Shown here in pieces: positions 43,847-54,064 of a stretch of DNA of 62,976 nt; positions within the stretch are counted from its first letter, which is position 1; the number at the start of each line of letters is the position of its first letter. The stretch covers positions 1-62,976 of the forward strand of contig NZ_PTQW01000034.1 of the NCBI RefSeq assembly GCF_004343725.1, read 5' to 3'. The DNA comes from Treponema sp. J25 (GTDB lineage: Bacteria; Spirochaetota; Spirochaetia; Treponematales; Breznakiellaceae). The notes below the pieces were generated by a model. The model was given only the letters and a program-made list of their open reading frames with translations. It ran no database searches and had not been told where the DNA came from. The position numbers and the translations under genes are program-made.

Positions 43847-46000
43847 ATGAATCTTTCTATCCGGACCCGGCTCTTTATTCTTTTTCTGGTTCCGCTCGGT
43901 TTCTTTCTTGTCCGAGAAGGAATGAATATCCAGAGACACTTAAAAGAATATGCTACCTATCTTAGTCAGCAAAAAAATATAACCGTCATGGGTATCACGG
44001 CGGACCTTGTGACAGCCCTCCAGCGAGAACGGGGAGTTTCCGGTATTTTTGCAAGCAGTGGAAAAAATGCAGAACAAATGGTACAAGAACGAACAAAAGT
44101 CGATGAAGTATTGGGGATGTGGCTTAAAGAGATCGCGGGCCTTTCCTATGTAAAAAAGGAAGAAGGGGCAGAAATCTCTGCAACCCTTACCCAGGTTCGC
44201 CAAATGGTTGATAGTTGGAATGGGGGCGATTTTTATCAGGTCCTCGATGGGTATACCCGTATTATCCGTCAGTTGCTTGCCCTTTCTAATAAGGCGGTAA
44301 ATCAGCCCACCATTGGTGGTATTGGTAAGGTGATGTCCTCTATGGCGCTGATGATGGAAGCCCAGGAGTCGGTAGCCATTGTCCGGTCAACCCTCGGGAG
44401 CGTTCTAGCCGGTGATTATCGAATTGCTGAGCGGAACCGACTGTTAGACCTTATTGAACAGTTTGAAGGTTTGGAGATCAATTTAAAAAGTCCGGCCATT
44501 ATTTATTCAACCCAGACCAAAGAGACCATCGACAAACTTTTGAGTAGTCGAGGGTATCAAGTTCTGGAAGAAACTCTTTATGAGGTAGTGATAAGAAATT
44601 TTCAGGAGACTCAAAACGGTGTTTATAACATAACCTACGAAGAACTGTGGCAGGAAGATACAGGGCTTGTGGGTTCTATAAACGAAGCGGTTCGGGCTGA
44701 ATTAGAGAATCTTGTTGATCGTTCTAAGAAGATTGCCTATTCGTATCTTGTGGATTTTCTTATCACATCTCTCGTGGTAGGTTCACTTATTGTGGGGCTT
44801 TTGATCACCGGTTTTGCCTTTTCCCGGGCTATTCGAAAGCCCATTGTGCAGGTCATGCATACCTTTGATTCTATCGCTCAGGGGCAGGGAGATCTTTCGG
44901 TAGAATTGGAAGTGCCCGATCAATCTGAACTTGGGCTTATGGCCCGGTATTTTAATCAATTTACCGGTCATCTCAGCACTATTATCAAAACGATCCGGCA
45001 AGAAACAGAGGAATTGAGAAAGCTTGGGGAGTCCCTTTCCAGCGAAATGGAACAAAGTGCGGCCGCCACCGAGGAAATCGGCGCCACTCTGAAGTCGATT
45101 CATCAAAATGTGCTTCATCAGTCGGCCAGTGTAAGCGAAAGTGCCGCCACGATAGAACAGTTTTTATCAAACATTTCGGAACTCAAGGAACATATCGAAA
45201 CCCAATCGGCGGCGGTTACCGAGTCCAGTGCTTCGATTCGGCAAATGCTGGAATCCATTAAACGGGTGCAGGATTCCCTTGAGGCAGGGAATTCTAAGAT
45301 TGAAGCCCTGGTGAAGGCCAGTGAAGTAGGTCGTAACACCCTGGATCCGCTTATTGTGCAGATTGGTCAGATCACCGAGCAATCCCGGGCCTTGCAGGAA
45401 GCAAACAGCCTTATCTCGGGTATCGCTGCCCGGACTAACCTCTTGGCCATGAATGCGGCTATAGAAGCGGCCCATGCAGGCGAGCATGGGCGGGGCTTTG
45501 CGGTAGTGGCCGACGAAATTCGCAAGCTTGCGGAAAATGCGGCGAGTCACTCTAAGAGCATTGCCGCTAACCTCAAGGCCATTCAAGAAGTAATCAATCG
45601 AGTAGTGGAGAGTTCTAAACAAGTTCAGGAGAGTTTTAATACCATTAGTACGGGAGTCCTGGAGGTAAACCAGAACCGAGAGCAGATCCGCTATGCCATG
45701 ATGGAACAAAAAGCCGCTTCTAAGGAGGTTTCTACTGCCCTGGATGAAATTACGGCTATTACGGGGAAGGTCCAGGATTTTGCGGGCGAAACGGAGAGCG
45801 GAAGTAAACAGATTAAAACCGAGATGGCGAATTTGTTGCAAGTTACGGAAGAGATTAAACAGGCGGTAAGCGATGCAAGCCGGGCCCTTGATGAAATTGC
45901 CGCAGCCAACAACCATGTTCGTACGCTAACCTTAGAAAATCGGGATGCAATTCAAAAAATCTATGAGGGCTTTAAAAACTTTAAGTTGAAAGGTGATTGA
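43847..46000 (+). CDS. Methyl-accepting chemotaxis protein with NIT sensor
   Basis: A 717-residue chemoreceptor. TM1 is at about residues 7-24. The periplasmic part contains the nitrate/nitrite-sensing NIT signature ([20 protein letters not shown]), and TM2 is at about 302-327. A HAMP domain follows ([20 protein letters not shown]), and then the coiled-coil signalling domain with the hairpin core [16 protein letters not shown] and [21 protein letters not shown] domains bind nitrate or nitrite in known cases; here the ligand is inferred. No methylation-enzyme genes are nearby. The C-terminus lacks a CheR-docking pentapeptide. Confidence 0.9.
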   Translation: MNLSIRTRLFILFLVPLGFFLVREGMNIQRHLKEYATYLSQQKNITVMGITADLVTALQRERGVSGIFASSGKNAEQMVQERTKVDEVLGMWLKEIAGLSYVKKEEGAEISATLTQVRQMVDSWNGGDFYQVLDGYTRIIRQLLALSNKAVNQPTIGGIGKVMSSMALMMEAQESVAIVRSTLGSVLAGDYRIAERNRLLDLIEQFEGLEINLKSPAIIYSTQTKETIDKLLSSRGYQVLEETLYEVVIRNFQETQNGVYNITYEELWQEDTGLVGSINEAVRAELENLVDRSKKIAYSYLVDFLITSLVVGSLIVGLLITGFAFSRAIRKPIVQVMHTFDSIAQGQGDLSVELEVPDQSELGLMARYFNQFTGHLSTIIKTIRQETEELRKLGESLSSEMEQSAAATEEIGATLKSIHQNVLHQSASVSESAATIEQFLSNISELKEHIETQSAAVTESSASIRQMLESIKRVQDSLEAGNSKIEALVKASEVGRNTLDPLIVQIGQITEQSRALQEANSLISGIAARTNLLAMNAAIEAAHAGEHGRGFAVVADEIRKLAENAASHSKSIAANLKAIQEVINRVVESSKQVQESFNTISTGVLEVNQNREQIRYAMMEQKAASKEVSTALDEITAITGKVQDFAGETESGSKQIKTEMANLLQVTEEIKQAVSDASRALDEIAAANNHVRTLTLENRDAIQKIYEGFKNFKLKGD

Positions 46001-46052
46001 GGGAGTTACGATTAAGGACGTACAAGTAAAACAGTCCGCTCTTAAAAAAGAG

Positions 46053-46120
46053 GAGCCCCTTTCCTGAGAAGATGATCGCCTTGTAGGTCCATTTCGTCTC
46101 AAGGAAGAAGGAAAGGGCTC
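46053..46120 (+). ncRNA. Structured RNA segment before the purine permease
   Basis: GAGCCCCTTTCC (46053-46064) pairs with GGAAAGGGCTC (46110-46120) with one bulged C. Immediately inside, TGAGA (46065-46069) pairs with TCTCA (46097-46101), leaving a 27-base loop and an AAGGAAGA internal loop. A short CTCTT/AAGAG hairpin precedes it. It may end the chemoreceptor transcript or control the permease. It does not show the conserved core of the purine riboswitch. Confidence 0.35.
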
Positions 46121-46201
46121 TATAGTTGGTATTTTTCTGTTGCGGGACGAGGAAAATTACGATATCCTAAGTGTACCCATTCATGTTGAAGGAGGAATAC
46201 G

Positions 46202-47491
46202 GTGGAACAGTTATTTAAGTTGAAACAGCACGGGACTACTGTGCGGACCGAACTGGTGGCTGGTCTTACTACCTTTATGACCATGGCCTATATCCTGGCG
46301 GTGAATCCTAATATCCTGAGTAATGCGGGAATGCCTGCCGGTGGGGTGTTTACCGCCACCGCCCTGGCTTCGGCAATTGCGACTATCTGCATGGCCCTCC
46401 TGGCAAATCTTCCCATAGCTCTGGCGCCAGGTATGGGACTCAATGCCTTTTTTGCCTTTACTGTGGTACTCGGTATGGGCTATAGCTGGCAGCTTGCCCT
46501 GACGGCAGTGTTTCTGGAAGGACTTCTTTTCCTCCTTCTTTCCCTTTTTAATGTCCGGGAAGCGATTATTAAATCTATCCCCACCAATATTAAAAAGGCT
46601 GTTTCGGTAGGAATCGGTCTTTTTATTGCCTTTATTGGACTCCAGAATGCGGGAATTGTTGTAAAAAGTGAGGCAACCCTTGTGGCCCTGGGAAGTCTGG
46701 ATAAGGGACCGGTGCTCGTAGCCCTGATTGGTCTTGTGTTAACCGGTGTTTTGCTAGCCTTTAAGGTGAAAGGGGCCCTCCTCTTTGGTATCCTGGGAGC
46801 GACGATAGTGGGGATCCCCTTTGGGGTGACGAACATCCCCAAGAATTGGAATCCCGTTGGAAGTCCTGCGGCTCCTCTTCTGTTTCAGTTCCAGTTTGAT
46901 AAAATCTTAAGCCTTGATTTCTTTGTGGTCTTCTTTACCTTCCTCTTTGTGGATATCTTTGATACGGTGGGGACCCTGGTGGGAATTACTACCCAGGCCG
47001 GGATGATCGATAAGGAGGGAAACGTACCCCGAGTTAAGCAGGCCCTGCTGTCTGACGCTGTGGGAACGGTGGTAGGGGCTTGTCTCGGTACTTCTACGGT
47101 AACCAGCTATATCGAAAGTGCTGCTGGTGTAGCCGATGGTGGTCGGACCGGGCTTACCGCCTTTACCACGGGGATTCTCTTTTTACTTGCCCTGTTTCTT
47201 TCTCCCTTATTCCTTTTAATTCCTTCGGCGGCCACCGCTCCAGCCCTTATCCTGGTGGGGCTCTTCATGATGGAACCCATTAAGGATGTGGAACTCTATG
47301 ATTTTACCGAAGCAATCCCTGCTTTTCTTACCATCATTATGATGCCCTTGACCTACAGCATCGCCGATGGGCTTGTGTTCGGGATTCTCTCGTATATTTT
47401 CATCAAGCTCTTTACCGGTAAAGTTAAGGATATTTCGGCTGTTACCTGGATTGTGGGGATTCTCTTTATCATCAAACTTATTATGAAGTAA
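46202..47491 (+). CDS. Purine permease, AzgA/PbuG type
   Basis: A 429-residue AzgA-like member of the nucleobase permeases, probably importing guanine, hypoxanthine or adenine. The family start TELVAGLTTFMTMAYILAVN is present, as are NLPIALAPGMGLNAFFAFT, FVDIFDTVGTLVGITTQAG and GACLGTSTVTSYIESAAGV. About 12-14 membrane helices. The start is GTG 46202 with GGAGG seven bases before it. It stands alone after a structured leader. Confidence 0.9.
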   Translation: MEQLFKLKQHGTTVRTELVAGLTTFMTMAYILAVNPNILSNAGMPAGGVFTATALASAIATICMALLANLPIALAPGMGLNAFFAFTVVLGMGYSWQLALTAVFLEGLLFLLLSLFNVREAIIKSIPTNIKKAVSVGIGLFIAFIGLQNAGIVVKSEATLVALGSLDKGPVLVALIGLVLTGVLLAFKVKGALLFGILGATIVGIPFGVTNIPKNWNPVGSPAAPLLFQFQFDKILSLDFFVVFFTFLFVDIFDTVGTLVGITTQAGMIDKEGNVPRVKQALLSDAVGTVVGACLGTSTVTSYIESAAGVADGGRTGLTAFTTGILFLLALFLSPLFLLIPSAATAPALILVGLFMMEPIKDVELYDFTEAIPAFLTIIMMPLTYSIADGLVFGILSYIFIKLFTGKVKDISAVTWIVGILFIIKLIMK

Positions 47492-47818
47492 TTGATACAA
47501 AGATCTGCGGTATGAAAAGGGGGCCCTGCGGGGCTCCCCTATCGCCTGCATCAATGAGAAACGGCAGGGCTTACCGGAGGCGTACCCACTGCCATCGGCC
47601 CGTTGGGGGAAATGAATAGGAACCGGGGAAAAGGGCGTACGACTTGTGTGGGTGTGGTAAGCCTTTTAGTGTGATTTAATGATGAACGTTTCAATATTTC
47701 CCTTTTTCGTGAAGCAAGTGTCTCCTCATTTTTTATAAAAAACTAACCCAACCCTTTCTGAAAAATAATTCGTATCCTCAATGATACTTATAAAGTTTGA
47801 TATAAGGAGGAGAGCGTT
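47492..47818. other. Intergenic region after the permease
   Basis: No gene. A GC-rich imperfect hairpin (GGGG...CCCC) lies near 47520-47540 and may end the permease transcript. Near 47700-47790 the sequence turns AT-rich. AAGGAGG before the phosphoesterase ATG is the last feature. Confidence 0.4.
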
Positions 47819-48814
47819 ATGAAGACGGTACTGAAAGGGGTATGGTTGTCCTTTTGTTTTGCCTTTTTCTCTTGGTCGCTTATTGCTGAGCCATCTCGGG
47901 TGGTTCGCTTCGGCGTGATAAGCGATGTCCATGTTTGTGACAAGCCTGATCAATCTCAAGTAATATCAGTCAATGCTTCTCCCCGCTATTTTACTGGCGG
48001 GCTGGCAAAACTAGAGGCCTTCGCTGAAGCGATGAACAAAGCAAATGCCGCTTTTGTTGTGGAACTTGGGGATTTTACGGACAATCCGGTGGACATGAGC
48101 CTTCCTTATGAAAAACGTAAAGCGGCGGCCTTCGGCTTCCTTGAGGCGGCAGAAGCCAAATTGGCGTTATTTAAAGGCCCTCGGTATCATGTGATGGGGA
48201 ATCATGATACGGATCAATTGTCAAAAGAGGATGTAAGCACGAAAATTGTCAACGGGGGAACGGGTGAGATTATTCCAAAAGGAAAAACCTACTATTCATT
48301 TGATAAAGGGGGAATTCACTTCGTTGTTCTTGATGCGTGCTATAAGGCTGATGGCAATCCCTATTCAGGGGTCCCTGGTGGTCCAGGCTCCGGGTACTCC
48401 TGGTCCGACGCAAATATCCCCGCAGTTGAGGTAGAGTGGCTAAAAAATGATCTTGCATCCACAAGACTCCCCACCATTGTTTTTTCTCATCAATTACTGT
48501 GTCCCCTTGAACAGGTTGACGCCGCCTACGATCCAGCCCATTCTGTTAAGAATGCGGCGGAAATTCGTTCTATTCTTGAAAAGAGTGGGGTAGTGGTCGC
48601 TGCTTTTGCTGGTCATTATCATGACGGCGGTTATATGAAGGTCAATGGAATACATTATGTATGTTTACAGGCCAATGCGGCGTATGGTAATGATGTTTCA
48701 TACCACAACCAATATGTGCTTGTGGACGTTTACAAAGATGGAAAAGATATCCAGATCGCCATTGCTGGAAATGGAAACCAAAAAAGTTATGTGTTGGCAA
48801 GCACTCTAAAATAA
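47819..48814 (+). CDS. Secreted calcineurin-like metallophosphoesterase
   Basis: A 331-residue protein with an N-terminal signal peptide (VWLSFCFAFFSWSLIAEP). The dimetal phosphoesterase motifs occur in order: GVISDVHV, VVELGDFTD, HVMGNHDTD, FSHQLLCPL and FAGHYHDGGY. The family hydrolyses phosphodiesters or monoesters, such as cyclic nucleotides or phospho-sugars; the substrate is unknown. AAGGAGGAG lies eight bases before the ATG. It is followed by a strong bidirectional terminator. Confidence 0.88.
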   Translation: MKTVLKGVWLSFCFAFFSWSLIAEPSRVVRFGVISDVHVCDKPDQSQVISVNASPRYFTGGLAKLEAFAEAMNKANAAFVVELGDFTDNPVDMSLPYEKRKAAAFGFLEAAEAKLALFKGPRYHVMGNHDTDQLSKEDVSTKIVNGGTGEIIPKGKTYYSFDKGGIHFVVLDACYKADGNPYSGVPGGPGSGYSWSDANIPAVEVEWLKNDLASTRLPTIVFSHQLLCPLEQVDAAYDPAHSVKNAAEIRSILEKSGVVVAAFAGHYHDGGYMKVNGIHYVCLQANAAYGNDVSYHNQYVLVDVYKDGKDIQIAIAGNGNQKSYVLASTLK

Positions 48815-48832
48815 CAACGACTAAAAACGAAT

Positions 48833-48859
48833 AAAGTGGCGGCTTCAACCCGCCACTTT
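48833..48859. terminator. Bidirectional rho-independent terminator
   Basis: AAAGTGGCGG pairs with CCGCCACTTT and continues into T's; the A's before it serve as a T run for the other strand. It lies between the phosphoesterase stop and the convergent chemoreceptor stop. Confidence 0.85.
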
Positions 48860-50092
48860 TTACACCTCCTGGTCTAACACCTCTTTCATCGAAAGAACCG
48901 CCTCTTTGCCTTCTTTGCTTACCGTTGCAAGGTGTTGAATCATCGAAAGGATCTCTTCGTTTTCCCTGGTAATGGAATGGATATCTTCTTTAAGAGATTC
49001 GGAAATACGTTGAAGTTCCCCTATCCGACTTCGTAACCGTTCCCCTTCTCCTTGTTCTTTTTGGGCTTCGCTACGTATTCCCTCGGCGGTTTCTGAGAGC
49101 ACCGAGAGGTTTTGGCGCAGTTGATCTGCCGCTATTTTCTGTGAACTCAGGGCCCGGTAGATTGCTTCTATGCTTGTCAGGGTTTTCTGAGCTCCCAGGG
49201 TTACCACATCTAGGGAATTCACCATGTTCTTATTTAAAACAACCCCCTGCTCTATTCGTCGTGTGATTTCCTGAATAGCATCCCGGATTTTTCCTACCTG
49301 TTCAGCGGAAAGGGTGGCGAGCTTTTTGATTTCGTTGGCAATAACCGCAAAACCTCTCCCCGAACTTCCCGCATGGGCCGCTTCGATAGCCGCATTCATC
49401 GCCAAAAGATTTGTCTGCTCCGCAAACTCTTCTACCGCTTGCACAATGCTTACGATTACGTCTGAAGTATGTCGAATTCGTTCTATTGCCTCAGATAGTT
49501 CATCCGAGGCAATGCGACCCGCTTCTGCCGATTTCTGTAGTTCCCGGGCTGACTGGGCGGTTTGTTCCGTATGGGTGGTAACCTCCGCGATTGCCTGGGC
49601 CACCATTGAAACCGATTCCACCGAGGTTCGTATTTCCTGGGCCTGCCGATCGACGTCCAGGTAGACTTTCCCGACCGATGCCGCAAATTGGTCCACCGCT
49701 CCACTTGCGTCTTGCGCGGCCCTTGTTTGCTGGCTAGCCCCTTCCTGGATATGCGCGACTCCCCGGGATAGCTTTTCTGCCGATTCGGCGGCCCGTTGGG
49801 CTTCCCTATCAATGCTCACCGATATGGATGAGATAGTCCGGGCGCTCTCTTCGAGCCCCCGGATAAAGTGGGTGAGCTGGCTGGTTTTCTGTTGAATTTC
49901 GGCAGAGTAAATCTCCAGTTCTTTGTATAGCCGGGAAGATCGGAAGGTAAGGGAAACAAAGAGGGAAAGATTCAAACAGAAGAACCCCGTTCCCTGAAGC
50001 CAGACCAGGGGATGCTGCCCCATCGCTGAATAGATAACATCGTGGGTTCCAAAGGCTACGCCACCGATAACCCCAAAAAGGAGGGGCAGCAC
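48860..50092 (-). CDS. Chemotaxis signalling domain: 3' part of a split 7TMR-MCP gene
   Basis: A 410-codon frame with the last one or two membrane helices of a 7TM unit ([13 protein letters not shown], then [20 protein letters not shown]). A long coiled coil follows, with the chemoreceptor hairpin [18 protein letters not shown] and [15 protein letters not shown]. The first Met (50092) is not a real start: no ribosome site precedes it. The frame is open upstream for over 200 bases through [16 protein letters not shown] and [18 protein letters not shown], which are further membrane helices. It joins the ORF at 50254-51087 at the U UUU UUA site, giving one protein of about 742 residues. Confidence 0.8.
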   Translation of the reverse strand: MLPLLFGVIGGVAFGTHDVIYSAMGQHPLVWLQGTGFFCLNLSLFVSLTFRSSRLYKELEIYSAEIQQKTSQLTHFIRGLEESARTISSISVSIDREAQRAAESAEKLSRGVAHIQEGASQQTRAAQDASGAVDQFAASVGKVYLDVDRQAQEIRTSVESVSMVAQAIAEVTTHTEQTAQSARELQKSAEAGRIASDELSEAIERIRHTSDVIVSIVQAVEEFAEQTNLLAMNAAIEAAHAGSSGRGFAVIANEIKKLATLSAEQVGKIRDAIQEITRRIEQGVVLNKNMVNSLDVVTLGAQKTLTSIEAIYRALSSQKIAADQLRQNLSVLSETAEGIRSEAQKEQGEGERLRSRIGELQRISESLKEDIHSITRENEEILSMIQHLATVSKEGKEAVLSMKEVLDQEV

Positions 50093-50253
50093 CTCTTGTT
50101 TTCCCTTTCTTACCGAAACAATCGTAATAATCGTAACACTGAGGATAGTCGCCTGGACAAAAAGGAGGGAATAATTAAAGACCTTACCTATGGCGTTGAG
50201 GTCCTGGTAAGAGAACAGATAAAAACCGGTTATTACCGTAGCGATGACGCCGA

Positions 50254-51087
50254 TTAGCCAGGAAATCCATCGGGGAGTTGGAATTTCACAAAAGGAAATA
50301 AAAAATTAAATTGAATAAGACTTGCCATAGAAATGACAAGGGCCGCTTTGGAAACAGCCCGCTGCAGGTTATACGGGATGAGGGCAAAGTTAGCCCCAAT
50401 TTCCATAAAGTATATGCCAATCGCAAGAGAAGCCAGGGCGTACCAGAAATAGGGTTTTTCCTGTCTTCGGCCGAGCCAGAGGGCAAAGAAGTACATCCCA
50501 ATAAAAATGGAAAGGGTCCCGAGCATCAAATTGAGGGTACTATTCAGAAAAGAAACCACCTGTTCTTGAAACAGGGCCCCCGAAAGATTGGTGATATGAA
50601 GGGGCCGCAAAGATACAGTGGAGCCCTGACTGTACATCCTCAGACTTATCACGTTATTACCGTTTTGCAGCAGTTCCGATGGAAGCGCCCAATAGGAAAC
50701 CTGATTGGCAGGCACGACGAATTTCTGTGCCGACGATGGGATGCTCCCTCGAAAGCCGATATAGCTTCCATTCAAAAATACCTCACAGGCGATATCGGAG
50801 CGGTCAAACACAAGGTAGTAGGGGCCCGCGAAGGAAACATCTTGAAGGTTGAAGGCCCCCCGGGCCCAGGCAAAACCATTAGTGAGAGAGATGGATGCAG
50901 GAAGTTCTTGCTCGGTCCAATCACCGGAGTCACCGTCTCTTTGTGCCCATGTGGGGTTATCTCCGCTTTGGATAAACCAGCGGGCAAGGGTGTAGCTTGG
51001 TTGGTCTCTATTCTGGGTAAGGACCGCATGGTTCACCAGGAGAATCAGCATAGTAACCCAGCAAAATTTCGAGTAAAGGCGCATCAT
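50254..51087 (-). CDS. 7TMR-DISM-like sensor: 5' part of the split gene
   Basis: It encodes a signal peptide ([14 protein letters not shown]), a beta-sandwich, galactose-binding-like extracellular domain (about 40-165; [36 protein letters not shown]) and the first helices of a 7TM region ([20 protein letters not shown] and onward). It ends at TAA 50254-50256. AAGGAA lies five bases before ATG 51087. About 45 bases before the stop is T TTT TTA, the frameshift point. The layout is that of 7TMR-DISM carbohydrate or ligand receptors of spirochaetes. Confidence 0.78.
   Translation of the reverse strand: MMRLYSKFCWVTMLILLVNHAVLTQNRDQPSYTLARWFIQSGDNPTWAQRDGDSGDWTEQELPASISLTNGFAWARGAFNLQDVSFAGPYYLVFDRSDIACEVFLNGSYIGFRGSIPSSAQKFVVPANQVSYWALPSELLQNGNNVISLRMYSQGSTVSLRPLHITNLSGALFQEQVVSFLNSTLNLMLGTLSIFIGMYFFALWLGRRQEKPYFWYALASLAIGIYFMEIGANFALIPYNLQRAVSKAALVISMASLIQFNFLFPFVKFQLPDGFPG
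50299..50305 (-). other. U UUU UUA slippery heptamer at the frame change
   Basis: In the upstream frame the codons are AAT TTT TTA, so the heptamer is in the right phase for a -1 shift. After the shift the reading continues ATT TCC TTT TGT GAA into the open downstream frame. Possible stems follow: GAAATTCC with GGATTTC starting 11 bases on, and CCGAT with ATCGG. A one-T deletion in the run would look the same. Confidence 0.6.
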
Positions 51088-51264
51088 AGAAGTTCCTTAT
51101 AACAGTCAGAGGTCTCTCGAAAAGGCACCATTAAGCATATCCGATTTTGTAAGAATATCAATACGGTCTTGTTAAGATTTTAAGAAAGGTTCTCTGTTTT
51201 TTGATGTTCGAGGTTAGTTTTCTCCTCATTGCATAATCTTGAGGAGAGGAATAACAATATACCC

Positions 51265-52035
51265 ATGAACTCCTGCAGAGAAGATGTATACCAAAAGGTA
51301 GCTGCGTTGCTTCAGAATATTAAAAATAAAAGGGGAGCCTCCCTTGCGCTTACGGGGGCGGGAATTTCCACCGAAAGCGGCATCCCCGACTTTCGTAGCC
51401 CCGGTTCGGGACTCTGGGAACAGATGGATCCCATGGAAACCCTCTCGGCCCAGGTCTTGAGAGAGCGGCCCGAGGAATTCTATATCCGGGGGTTTCGTCT
51501 TCTTACGAGCATGAAGGATGCCACCCCTAATCTGGCCCATCAAATCCTGGCTAAATTGGAAGAGGCAGGATATATCCAGGGAGTCATCACCCAAAACATT
51601 GACAACCTTCATCACCTAGCGGGGAGTAGACGGGTCTGGGAAGTGCATGGCAATACCCGGGAAGCCTATTGTCTTTCGTGCAGGTGGCGGGGGGCCTTGT
51701 CTGAGCTTGAACAGCAGGTGGCACAGGGCTCTATCCCGCCCCGCTGTCCTCTCTGTGGTGGAAATGCGCGCCCGGCGGTGGTGCTTTTTGGGGACCCCAT
51801 GCCGGTGGCCTTTAACGAGGCCTTGGAGGCGGTAAAGAAGGCGGACCTTCTTCTTGTGGTGGGTTCGTCCCTTTCGGTGTATCCCGTGGCCTATCTTCCC
51901 GAACTGGTGCGGCATCTGGTTATTATCAATCTTACCCCCACCCCCCAGGATTACCGAGCAGAGGTGGTGCTGCACGAAAAGGCAAGCCAGGCCCTGGCGA
52001 AGATATATGACCGCCTGGAGGGAAAGGGGCTTTAA
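51265..52035 (+). CDS. Sir2-family NAD-dependent protein deacylase
   Basis: A 256-residue sirtuin that removes acyl groups from lysines using NAD. It has ALTGAGISTESGIPDFRS (NAD loop), GVITQNIDNLHHLAGS, catalytic His in WEVHGNTREAYC, a zinc site CLSCRW...CPLCGG, VLFGDPMP and LLVVGSSLSVYPVAYLP. ATG 51265 is chosen. GAGGAGAGG lies a rather long 14 bases upstream, and an in-frame TTG at 51229 is an alternative. The gene is divergent from the 7TMR chemoreceptor, with 177 bases between them. Confidence 0.9.
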   Translation: MNSCREDVYQKVAALLQNIKNKRGASLALTGAGISTESGIPDFRSPGSGLWEQMDPMETLSAQVLRERPEEFYIRGFRLLTSMKDATPNLAHQILAKLEEAGYIQGVITQNIDNLHHLAGSRRVWEVHGNTREAYCLSCRWRGALSELEQQVAQGSIPPRCPLCGGNARPAVVLFGDPMPVAFNEALEAVKKADLLLVVGSSLSVYPVAYLPELVRHLVIINLTPTPQDYRAEVVLHEKASQALAKIYDRLEGKGL

Positions 52036-52080
52036 GTCGCAGGGTGAGGCAGGGCATGGCCGAAAAAATATAGAAGTAGA

Positions 52081-52371
52081 CCCTCTCATTAAAAGAAAGC
52101 TTTTAGGGGCCCTCTCCTTAAAAGAAAGCTTCCTTTCTTCGGGTATGGCCTCCATCGGTAGGGGCCTTCCCCCTTCTGGCAGATAACCGGTAGCCCTTCC
52201 TTTTGACAGACAATCGGGGTGCCCTCTGTATCCGAAAAGCCCCCTTGCGGTGAATAGATGCGGCCCCCTCGCGTCCCGGTTCCTCGAGCCCGGTGCCTAC
52301 TCGGTATCCAAAAAGGCCCTTTGTGGTAAATAGCCGCGACCCCCGTGAGTCCTGGCCTCTCGAGTTCGGGG
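52081..52371. repeat. Two degenerate direct-repeat pairs in the sir2-malic enzyme gap
   Basis: Pair one is CCCTCTCnTTAAAAGAAAGC at 52081 and again at 52110 (29-bp period, one mismatch over 22 bases). Pair two is a roughly 66-base segment starting TATCCnAAAA at 52229 and 52305 (76-bp period), sharing GGTnAATAG, CCCCC and CTCGAG. No gene was found in 52036-52399. Confidence 0.6.
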
Positions 52372-52399
52372 CCCGCCCATTCGCTGTGTTGGCTTGCCC

Positions 52400-53851
52400 T
52401 TATTGGACCGCCGCAATCGCCTTTTGCAGAGCCTCTTCTAGCAGTTCCTGAGGGGGCGCCTGGATATGCCCCTGCTGGTGCATGTCCTGCACCAGCGTGC
52501 GAGCAGCGGTAATGTCGGCCATTGCTTTCTGGTACACCTCATCCCAGGAAAGGGTGCAGCGGGCTACCCCTTCTTTGATAGCCTGCATGGCCACATCGGC
52601 CGCTTCCACCGCGAAGACCTCTGTTTCTTCCATGGTGGCGATGATGTTGTCAGGATGGATGCCCCGCCGCTCTGCAAAGTCGGCAATGGAATGGGCGCAG
52701 CGGATGGCCATCCCATCGGTAATCTTGCGGGCCCGAACCAGGAGGGCCCCCTTTAAGATGCCAGGGAAGCACACCGAGTTGTTTACCTGGTTGGGAAAAT
52801 CCCCCCGGCCGGTAGCCACAATGTGGGCCCCCGCTTCCTTTGCCGCATAGGGCCAAATTTCTGGTACCGGATTGGCGCAGGCAAACACAATGGCTTTCTC
52901 GGCCATGGAGCGGACCCACTCTTGTTTCACCGTATCCGGTCCGGGGGTCGACAGGGCAATGAGAACATCGGCCCCCTTCATGGCGGTGGCCATATCATCA
53001 ATCCCCTGAGGATTGGTTTGCTGGCAGAGTTCCCATTTCCGGTAATTCCGCGGGTCCGTCTCAATGTCTTTTCGTTTCCTGTGCAACGCTCCCCGGGAAT
53101 CGAACATGATGATACGGTCGGGGTCCGCCCCATCGGCCATGAGGAGCCGCGCAATGGTGGTGTTTGATGCCCCCGCCCCTAAGAGCACAATCCGTACATC
53201 AGAAAGTTTTTTGTTCACCAGTTTTAAGGCGTTGATAAGCCCCGCCAGGGTTACGCAGGCCGTTCCCTGGGCATCGTCGTGCCAGACGGGAATATCGCAG
53301 GCTTCCCGCAGTTCATCCAGCACCTTAAAACAGTTGGGCTGACTGATATCTTCAAGATTAATCGCCCCGAAGGAGGGCTGCGCCATTTTCACAAACTCGA
53401 TAATTCTATCGGGGTCTGGTTTTCCTTCCCTGTTCCGGGAATCGATACAGAGGGCCACCGCATCAACACCACCGAGGTACTTCATGAGCAGGGCCTTCCC
53501 TTCCATGACGCCAAGCCCGCCGGGAGGGGTACAGTCCCCATCGCCGAGGACCCGGGTAGAATCAGAAACCACGGCTACCAGATTCCCCCGGTTAGAAAGG
53601 GCAAAGGACGCATCGTTGTTGTCCCGAATGGTGGTGGAAATTTGCGATACCCCCGGGGTATACCACACGTTGAACCAGTTAAATCCAAAAAGACCGCACT
53701 TGGGGACGGTCTGCATCTTTCCGCCATACCATCGGTGGGCCTCGAGGGAAAGATTTTTTAAAAAGAGCGTCTTGGCTCGGGCTTTCTGTTCCTCAGTAAA
53801 AGTAGAGGGAAAGAGACTGTCCAGATTACGGAGGCTTGTATCAATGTTCAT
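52400..53851 (-). CDS. Malic enzyme (oxidative decarboxylating)
   Basis: A 483-residue enzyme converting malate to pyruvate and CO2 with NAD or NADP. It has VWYTPGVSQISTTI, NLVAVVSDSTRVLGDGD, MEGKALLMKYLGGVDAVAL (catalytic Lys), INLEDISQPNCFKVLDEL (metal ligands), PVWHDDAQGTACVTLAG, IVLLGAGASNTTIARLL (Rossmann) and FACANPVPEIWP. The cofactor cannot be fixed from the motif. GAGG lies five bases before the ATG. In a fermenting spirochaete it would link C4 acids with pyruvate. Confidence 0.92.
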   Translation of the reverse strand: MNIDTSLRNLDSLFPSTFTEEQKARAKTLFLKNLSLEAHRWYGGKMQTVPKCGLFGFNWFNVWYTPGVSQISTTIRDNNDASFALSNRGNLVAVVSDSTRVLGDGDCTPPGGLGVMEGKALLMKYLGGVDAVALCIDSRNREGKPDPDRIIEFVKMAQPSFGAINLEDISQPNCFKVLDELREACDIPVWHDDAQGTACVTLAGLINALKLVNKKLSDVRIVLLGAGASNTTIARLLMADGADPDRIIMFDSRGALHRKRKDIETDPRNYRKWELCQQTNPQGIDDMATAMKGADVLIALSTPGPDTVKQEWVRSMAEKAIVFACANPVPEIWPYAAKEAGAHIVATGRGDFPNQVNNSVCFPGILKGALLVRARKITDGMAIRCAHSIADFAERRGIHPDNIIATMEETEVFAVEAADVAMQAIKEGVARCTLSWDEVYQKAMADITAARTLVQDMHQQGHIQAPPQELLEEALQKAIAAVQ

Positions 53852-54064
53852 AGGTTCCTCAACATGGTTAGAATGACGAATGAGCGCATTATAGCAGTAA
53901 CCAAAAAGAAAAAGAAGGGGAAGGGCTGATTTTCAGAGACTGCAAAAACGGGGCCGATAGTCCGTATTCCGGAAAACGCTATAAAACAGCCGGGAGCGTT
54001 TTAGGGCGAGGGCCGGCAAAAATCCCTCAATTTCGGTACTGACCCAGCCTGCCCAGCGGGAAAA

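Noticed and set aside
46001-46201. Purine riboswitch before the purine permease
   Set aside because: I searched for the conserved aptamer core and loop sequences and did not find them; only an unassigned stem remains.
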